Below are positions 58,902 through 64,000 of a stretch of DNA of 64,000 nucleotides, one piece after another. A program made the position numbers and the translations under genes. The notes under the pieces were generated by a model, which saw nothing but the letters and a program-made list of their open reading frames with translations, was not told the origin of the DNA and made no database searches. The stretch's first letter is position 1, and the number at the start of each line of letters is the position of its first letter. This DNA comes from Lachnospiraceae bacterium (GTDB lineage Bacteria; Bacillota; Clostridia; Lachnospirales; Lachnospiraceae): contig CAJTIU010000001.1 of the NCBI GenBank assembly GCA_910576335.1, positions 124,001 through 188,000 of the forward strand. The letters are read 5' to 3'.

Positions 58902-60485
58902 ATGAAGAGAAGAAGCAAAATCTATCTGTATATGACAGTAGGCTTAATACTTATTTATATTGGACTGGTAGCGCTTTTGTATCTTTCCGAATATGCTGAC
59001 AGCAATGCTACCATCCGGACCTTGGGCGACGCATTCTGGTACTCACTTGTCACACTGACCACTGTGGGCTATGGCGACCTAACACCCGTAACACCCCTCG
59101 GGCATGCAGTAGGAATTGTTTTTCTTTTATTGTCAGCCGGTATTATCATGACCTTATTCGGCGCCGTTATATCTTTTGTGACCAGCGAAGGGCTTCCTTA
59201 TATTATGCTTGGCTTTCAACGTAAGAAAAACTGGTATTACTTTGCAGACTATGGCCCGGAAGCCAATACGCTGGCTGCAAATATCTATAAGGAAGATCCG
59301 GATGCCGTGATCATTTATGGAGAGAAAAAGGAGGAGCAGATGGAGTTCCCCGACTACCCCTGCCTGTTTCTCAGCATCTCCCCGGCGCGGATTGTAGCGT
59401 GTAAGAAAAACAAGGGTACAAGATGCAAAATATTTCTTATGAAGGAAAATGATATCGGTGTAAACAGCCGGGCCGTTGACCTGCATAAATTACCGGTAGA
59501 TGTCTATGCAAGAACCACGAACGGGCAGGATCACCTCTCCGGAAATATTAACTTTTTCCACAGCTATGACTGCTGCGCCAGGCAGTACTGGCGTTCCAGG
59601 CCGCTGTACAGCCACGAAAACACAATTGTAATCATAGGATTCGGACATTACGGACGCTGCATTCTGGAACGGGCAATACTTACGAATATCATTTCTGTAA
59701 ACCAGCATGTTGCCTATCACATTTTTGGTAATGCAAAAGCATTCCTCGCCATGCACACACATCTGTCCGAGATGTTTTCAGTGGGAAAAGAATCTGAGAC
59801 AACAGATTCCCTGATCTTTCACGATGAATTCTGGGAGGCGGACCATACCATTCTCAGCCGGGCAGACCGTATTATCATCTGCACGGATGACGAACCGGAA
59901 GGCTGGAATATCTTCTGGCGGTTAAATAAATACTATAAGCTGAGCGGACATATTGACCTCCACAGCAACCGGAAGGCGCCCGGCGTGTCCTATTTCGGAA
60001 CAAATGAAGAGATCTACACCCCCAATCAGATTATGCGCACCTCGCTGAACAGAGCTGCCATTACGATCAATGAGCTCTTCCGCAAATCCGTCTCATACCC
60101 TACTCTTAGCTGGGAAGAGCTGGATGATTTCCACCGGGAATCAAAGATAGCCGCAGCGGATCACATTCTGATGAAAATCCGCATTCTTTTAAAGGATGAA
60201 TCAATTACAGACTTTGATTCCGGCACAATTGAAAAAGCATACAAGGAATATTGCCGTACAAAAGCAACAGAAGATATACGGGATATGTACCGCAGACTTG
60301 ACCATATGAGATGGCTCCGCTTTTATACCTTCTACAACTGGAGCTGCGGACCCGTAAGGAATGATGCCGCAAGACAGCATCCTATGCTGTGTCCCTATAA
60401 CAGGCTGACACCGGAACAGAAAAAAGAGCGGGACGCCTCATGGGAGCTCCTGGGTCAATTGGGGACGGGGCATTTTTCGCCATAG
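58902..60485 (+). CDS. Two-helix potassium channel with TrkA_N-like and RyR domains
   Basis: The 527-residue protein has two membrane helices (about 7-28 and 68-90) around a pore with the selectivity filter LTTVGYGDLTP, as in K+ channels. Two nucleotide-binding-type parts follow, one with TIVIIGFGHYGRCILERAIL near residue 245. The C-terminal RyR domain has YRRLDHMRWLRFYTFYNWSC. RyR-channel combinations are thought to respond to nucleotide signals and may act in stress or defence; this is inference. The last ten residues (QLGTGHFSP) come from an inserted palindrome, so the native C-terminus has been altered. Confidence 0.85.
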   Translation: MKRRSKIYLYMTVGLILIYIGLVALLYLSEYADSNATIRTLGDAFWYSLVTLTTVGYGDLTPVTPLGHAVGIVFLLLSAGIIMTLFGAVISFVTSEGLPYIMLGFQRKKNWYYFADYGPEANTLAANIYKEDPDAVIIYGEKKEEQMEFPDYPCLFLSISPARIVACKKNKGTRCKIFLMKENDIGVNSRAVDLHKLPVDVYARTTNGQDHLSGNINFFHSYDCCARQYWRSRPLYSHENTIVIIGFGHYGRCILERAILTNIISVNQHVAYHIFGNAKAFLAMHTHLSEMFSVGKESETTDSLIFHDEFWEADHTILSRADRIIICTDDEPEGWNIFWRLNKYYKLSGHIDLHSNRKAPGVSYFGTNEEIYTPNQIMRTSLNRAAITINELFRKSVSYPTLSWEELDDFHRESKIAAADHILMKIRILLKDESITDFDSGTIEKAYKEYCRTKATEDIRDMYRRLDHMRWLRFYTFYNWSCGPVRNDAARQHPMLCPYNRLTPEQKKERDASWELLGQLGTGHFSP

Positions 60486-60537
60486 CGCACCTCAAACGCT
60501 CCTGTGGAGCGTTTGAGGTGAAAAATGCCCCGTCCCA
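60460..60537. repeat. GGGGACGGGG palindrome (copy 2, with inner hairpin)
   Basis: TGGGGACGGGGCATTTTT pairs with AAAAATGCCCCGTCCCA around an inner stem CACCTCAAACGCTCC / GGAGCGTTTGAGGTG. It overlaps the end of the channel frame and lies just before the convergent upp gene. Confidence 0.9.
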
Positions 60538-60544
60538 GATTCGA

Positions 60545-61174
60545 CTACCGGGTTCCAAAGATACGGTCTCCGGCATCCCCAAGTCCTGGCACAATGTATT
60601 TGTGCTCATTCAGATGGTCATCTAGTGCGCCGATATATAGTGCCACGTCAGGGTGTTCTTTTTTCATCCGTTCTACCCCTTCGGGTGCGGCGATGATGCA
60701 CAAAAACCGGATATTCTTTACTCCTTTATCTTTCAGCATCTGAATTGCCGCTACACTGGAACCTCCGGTTGCGAGCATTGGATCTACTACGAATACCTCT
60801 CTCTCGCTGCAGTCTGCCGGCAGCTTGCAGTAGTATTCTACCGGCTGGTATGTGTCTGGATCCCGGTATAAGCCTATATGCCCGACCTTTGCCGCCGGTA
60901 TCATTCTGAGGATTCCGTCCACCATCCCCAGGCCTGCCCTTAAGATCGGCACAACTGCCATCTTCTTGCCGCATAGTTCCTTTCCTGTCATCTCACAGAT
61001 TGGTGTCTTAATCGTCACATCCTGCAGTTTTAAATCCCGCGATGCTTCATAACACATGAGTGACGCAATCTCACTTACAATCTCGCGAAATTCCTTTGAA
61101 CCAACTTCTTCTCTGCGGATATAATTGATCTTGTGCTGAATCAGCGGGTGATCCATGATTTGTATCTTGGACAT
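60545..61174 (-). CDS. upp: Uracil phosphoribosyltransferase
   Basis: The 209-residue enzyme makes UMP from uracil and PRPP. It has [40 protein letters not shown], the PRPP loop [18 protein letters not shown] and the C-terminal [16 protein letters not shown] with the uracil-binding GDAGDR. Length and motifs are normal. A GGAGG lies before the ATG. TTGTCT and TATGAT with 17 bases between them may be its promoter. Confidence 0.97.
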   Translation of the reverse strand: MSKIQIMDHPLIQHKINYIRREEVGSKEFREIVSEIASLMCYEASRDLKLQDVTIKTPICEMTGKELCGKKMAVVPILRAGLGMVDGILRMIPAAKVGHIGLYRDPDTYQPVEYYCKLPADCSEREVFVVDPMLATGGSSVAAIQMLKDKGVKNIRFLCIIAAPEGVERMKKEHPDVALYIGALDDHLNEHKYIVPGLGDAGDRIFGTR

Positions 61175-61652
61175 CTCTTCTCTGCCTCCTTCTCCCTGTT
61201 TCCAGGCATCTCTTTTTGACTGCGCTAATTAGTGTGGATTATACTAATACATCATACTATAATCCTTTCGCCAAGACAACCAGTACTTTATTATAGTGTG
61301 GCTTTCATTTGTCTGCAAAGGGTGTCCTGCTATTTTTAAAAAACAAAAATTTCATTCTTGACAATTGGAAAAAGCAGTTTACTTTAAATATCGCGAAAAC
61401 TGAAAACTGTGATAATTCGGGCATTTGTTGGCATTTTTCAAGCATAACACTATTCACAAGCCGAATGGCTGTTTTGAACAGGAAACTGTTACAGGTATTT
61501 GATTGTGAAATAGTCCGGGATGGGATATAATATAGTAAATCAGATGGATTGCACAGCTCCGTGAATCGTACCGGATTAGTGTGGCAGGAAATAATCTTCC
61601 GGTCTTTTTAGATTCGAAGAGCGAATGAGTAAGAAAAAGGAGGAAATATACT
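61175..61652. promoter_or_regulatory. Divergent region between upp and the CapA-like gene
   Basis: No gene is seen in these 478 bases. On the plus strand TTGTGA (61503) and TATAAT (61526) with a 17-base spacer should serve the CapA-like gene. Confidence 0.6.
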
Positions 61653-62774
61653 ATGTCAGCTAAAAATTTTAAAAAAGTACATCTTATGGAAAATCCACAT
61701 GCCCGTCCTGAGAAAACTAGCCATTTTACGGCACGCATCTTGTTCTCTCTGCTCCTGCTGCTTTTGTGCCTTCTTATTACTGGGTATACCGGAGAAACAG
61801 TGCAGGCGGCAGGCAAAAGCAGCAGGGGCAAAACGGTTAAAATTACCATCAGCGCTGCCGGTGACTGTACATTAGGTGTCGATACAAGATATAACAATGC
61901 ATTCAATGACTGTTATAAGGCAAAAGGTCCCACATATTTTCTTAAAAAGGTAAAGCCTGTTTTTTCAAAGGATGACATTACTGTTACGAATCTGGAAGGA
62001 CCGCTCACCAGTTCCTGGCAGCGCGTCCCGGCCCAGTTTACCTTTAAAGGACCTGAACGGCATGCTTCTATTCTGACAAAAGGCTCTGTCGAAGTTGTAA
62101 ATATTGCCAATAACCATACTATGGATTACGGAAAATCTGGCTTTGAGGATACAAAAAAGACTTTGAAAAAGAATAAGATCAGCTATTATGGCTATGATGC
62201 CATTGCCTACAAAAAGGTGAAGGGGGTCAAGGTTGCCTTCCTTGGTTTCAATCAGCTGAACGGCGTGACCCAAAAGCAGGTGAAGGACAGCATTAACAAG
62301 GCGAAAAAAGCGAAAGCGAAAATTATTATTGTAAGCTTTCACTGGGGAGTGGAAAGAACCTATGAACCCACCTCCCTTCAGACGTCCATGGGACGTTACG
62401 CAATCCAGTGCGGCGCCTCTCTCGTGCTCGGTCATCATCCCCATGTGCTACAGGGCATTGAGAAATATAAGGGCAGGTATATTGTATATAGCCTTGGCAA
62501 CTTCTGTTACGGCGGTCATACGAATCCGGCTGATAAAGATACCATGATCTTTCAGCAGACATTTTGTATCAAAAATGGAAAGCTGAAAAAAGATGACAGC
62601 AGGGCGAAGGTTATTCCCTGTTCGATTTCGTCAAGCAGTCAGTATAATAATTTTCAGCCTACTGTTTTATCGGGCGGGAGGAAGCGCACGCTTATTAATA
62701 AAATAAACCGGATCAGTAAGGGAAAGCATGTTACGATTAAATCAAATGGACAATTGGGGACGGGGCATTTTTAA
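61653..62774 (+). CDS. CapA-like metallophosphatase-fold protein, exported
   Basis: The 373-residue protein has a signal/membrane segment (ILFSLLLLLLCLLITGYTG, about residues 29-48) and a CapA/PGA_cap domain: ISAAGDCTLGVDTRY, VTNLEGPLTSSWQ, VVNIANNHTMDYGKSGF, SFHWGVERTYEPT, GHHPHVLQGIEKYKGRYIVY, SLGNFCYGG. The Asp/His/Asn residues fit a calcineurin-like metal site. CapA proteins take part in poly-gamma-glutamate export; many homologues have no known polymer, and no pgs genes are nearby. The C-terminus GQLGTGHF is encoded by an inserted palindrome. Confidence 0.88.
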   Translation: MSAKNFKKVHLMENPHARPEKTSHFTARILFSLLLLLLCLLITGYTGETVQAAGKSSRGKTVKITISAAGDCTLGVDTRYNNAFNDCYKAKGPTYFLKKVKPVFSKDDITVTNLEGPLTSSWQRVPAQFTFKGPERHASILTKGSVEVVNIANNHTMDYGKSGFEDTKKTLKKNKISYYGYDAIAYKKVKGVKVAFLGFNQLNGVTQKQVKDSINKAKKAKAKIIIVSFHWGVERTYEPTSLQTSMGRYAIQCGASLVLGHHPHVLQGIEKYKGRYIVYSLGNFCYGGHTNPADKDTMIFQQTFCIKNGKLKKDDSRAKVIPCSISSSSQYNNFQPTVLSGGRKRTLINKINRISKGKHVTIKSNGQLGTGHF

Positions 62775-62789
62775 AAATGCCCCGTCCCA
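62755..62789. repeat. GGGGACGGGG palindrome (copy 3)
   Basis: TGGGGACGGGGCATTTTT pairs with AAAAATGCCCCGTCCCA. It overlaps the last codons and stop of the CapA-like gene. The flank after it has a half copy, GTGTCCCCAATCT. Confidence 0.9.
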
Positions 62790-62848
62790 GATTGAAAAAA
62801 GGGTGTCCCCAATCTCAAAAAAACTTATAATTGAAAGGAGCTGAACCT

Positions 62849-63409
62849 ATGACATCAGCATTAGCACCGGAAAAGAGCTGCACCATTGACGACATTTATT
62901 CCCTGCCAGACGGAAAGCGTGCAGAACTAATTGACAGCCAAATCTACTACATGACACCGCCGAGCCGGAAACACCAGGACATTACAGGGGAGCTTTTCGG
63001 AATCATACGTGAATACATCAAATTGAAAAACGGCTCATGCAGACCGTATGTTTCTCCGTTTGCTGTATTTTTAAATGAGGATGACAAAAATTATGTCGAA
63101 CCTGATATCTCAGTTATATGTGATCACAATAAGCTTACTGATAAGGGATGTTCTGGCGCACCAGACTGGATCATCGAAATCGTATCACCTGGCAGCAGGC
63201 GGATGGATTATTTCACGAAACTTTTCAAATATCGCACTGCAGGCGTACGTGAATACTGGATTGTGGATCCTGACAAAAAAAGAATTACGGTATATGATTT
63301 TGAATACGAAGATACCAGGGACTATACTTTTTCTGATTCTGTAAAGGTTGGTATTTATGAGGATTTATATATCGACTTTTCGGATATTGCCCGGCAGCTA
63401 GATATTTAG
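62849..63409 (+). CDS. Uma2-family (DUF820) PD-(D/E)XK nuclease-fold protein
   Basis: The 186-residue protein starts at ATG 62849 after AAAGGAG. It has the Uma2 layout: IDDIYSLPDGKRAELIDSQI, YYMTPPSRKHQDITGEL, YVEPDISVICD, PDWIIEIVSPGSRRMDYFTK and REYWIVDPDKKRITVYDF. The acidic residues with the distal Lys fit a restriction-nuclease fold. Uma2 proteins are multicopy in many bacteria and the cellular role is unclear. Confidence 0.9.
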   Translation: MTSALAPEKSCTIDDIYSLPDGKRAELIDSQIYYMTPPSRKHQDITGELFGIIREYIKLKNGSCRPYVSPFAVFLNEDDKNYVEPDISVICDHNKLTDKGCSGAPDWIIEIVSPGSRRMDYFTKLFKYRTAGVREYWIVDPDKKRITVYDFEYEDTRDYTFSDSVKVGIYEDLYIDFSDIARQLDI

Positions 63410-63411
63410 TT

Positions 63412-63480
63412 TGATCACGTAGGAGACGGTGACTAACCGCCGTCCTCTCACAGCACCGTACGGTTCTCGTATACGGCGCT
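63412..63480 (-). other. Group II intron 3' end (domains V and VI), remnant
   Basis: On the minus strand AGCGCCGTA and TACGGTGCT form a nine-pair stem (63450-63480) like intron domain V. A domain VI-like hairpin, GGACGGCGG / CACCGTCTCC, follows, and the end is TCCTACGTGATC. The upper part of domain V seems shorter than usual. The intron ended a few bases after the Uma2 stop. A frame at 63482-63859 (ending AMTKERLINNGFYDLATAYQ) reads through intron sequence and is probably not a protein. Confidence 0.6.
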
Positions 63481-63892
63481 TTCAATAGTTGACGTGCACT
63501 GACTGATAAGCTGTGGCTAAATCGTAGAAGCCATTGTTTATCAGTCTTTCTTTTGTCATTGCCATATTTACGGCAACTGTATGTGTTGTAAACCATCCAT
63601 GTTTGGTTTCCATCTGGGATTCGCACCTCCTATTGTCCCCCTTCCCCCGTGTCTTATGCCACAGGGTATTGTAATATGGGTCTGCTAACTTCTCACGATA
63701 AACCTTTTTTGGCCGTGGCTGTGAATGTTTTATCACCTCTCCACGTCTGTGAGACTTCCCCGGGTATTCACACGTTCTTTCACACTTATACCTGCCCCGT
63801 CCCCATCCAGTAATTTTCAGATATACAATCGTTTTCAATAAAATCTTCAGGCAAAACATAGCTTCAATAACTGATTCTATTACAGAAGCTTT

Positions 63893-64000
63893 TCAACCAC
63901 TATCCAGTGCTACTGCACCAACGATTGCTTCAAATAAGTCCTCCTTTACGGACATCTCGTTCAAAACATTGTTTTTTTAATATCGCTATTACCCATGACA
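63893..64000 (-). pseudogene. Remnant of an RNase III-domain gene
   Basis: Minus-strand frames give GNSDIKK (frame 1) then, after a seven-A run, NVLNEMSVKEDLFEAIVGA and VALDSG before a TGA where Trp is expected. A third frame continues LPEDFIENDCISENYW. The KEDLFEAIVGAVALDSG segment is a RNase III catalytic motif. At least two frameshifts and one nonsense change show that the gene is dead. The front lies outside the window. Confidence 0.6.

Noticed and set aside
63482-63859. 125-codon minus-strand frame as a maturase C-terminus
   Set aside because: Its residues do not show maturase X or HNH motifs; the stretch more likely belongs to intron RNA.

Overview
The window comes from a low-to-mid GC Gram-positive anaerobe of the Clostridia, most likely a gut Lachnospiraceae. 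This is inferred from the gene set (GH127 arabinofuranosidase with an Opp-type importer, Lsa-like ABC-F, DUF3795, surface protein with Cys-ribbon repeats), strong GGAGG ribosome binding sites, and many short palindromic elements between genes. No rRNA, tRNA or CRISPR array was found.

Positions 1 to about 25,940 are one end of a prophage. Nearly all its genes lie on the minus strand in an overlapping chain that starts at a lambda-like switch (Cro-like gene, divergent promoters with repeated operators, repressor on the plus strand at 23.3 kb). The chain runs through replication genes (SleB-like hydrolase, split SNF2 helicase, cytosine methyltransferase, SSB-like protein, CHC2 primase/DUF927 helicase), small accessory genes (HD, ASCH, VRR-NUC), a DUF1492/ArpU-like late regulator, a ParB-methylase fusion and the terminase subunits; the large one leaves the window at base 1. 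The lysogeny arm on the plus strand has the repressor, a membrane protein with a SWIM zinc finger broken by a 12-C tract, and a large serine integrase. Directly beyond the integrase is a sensor kinase lacking its ATPase domain, so the phage appears to have integrated into the kinase gene of a two-component system.

Positions 25.9 to 41 kb carry the interrupted kinase and its response regulator, an OppBCDF-type importer with a family 5 solute-binding lipoprotein, a GH127 beta-L-arabinofuranosidase and a divergent AraC regulator (probably one arabinoside-use locus), an AAA-ATPase/PD-(D/E)XK protein, DUF3795, a second AraC-type regulator, a type I toxin-antitoxin locus with a 32-residue membrane toxin, and an alkyltransferase-like protein.

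Positions 41.2 to 52.9 kb look like a defence island: a complete Wadjet-type SMC operon (JetA-JetB-JetC-JetD) preceded by an unrecognised gene, then gene remnants, a bacterial PH-domain protein, a candidate structured RNA with its own promoter and terminator, and an MNT-HEPN pair.

Positions 52.9 to 64 kb hold a large repeat-bearing surface protein, an Lsa-like ABC-F gene with an attenuator leader, a potassium-channel/TrkA/RyR protein, upp, a CapA-like protein, a Uma2-type nuclease, and at the edge a group II intron 3' remnant and a decayed RNase III-domain gene. At least three families of short palindromic elements are scattered from 27 to 63 kb; one supplies the same C-terminal residues to two unrelated proteins.
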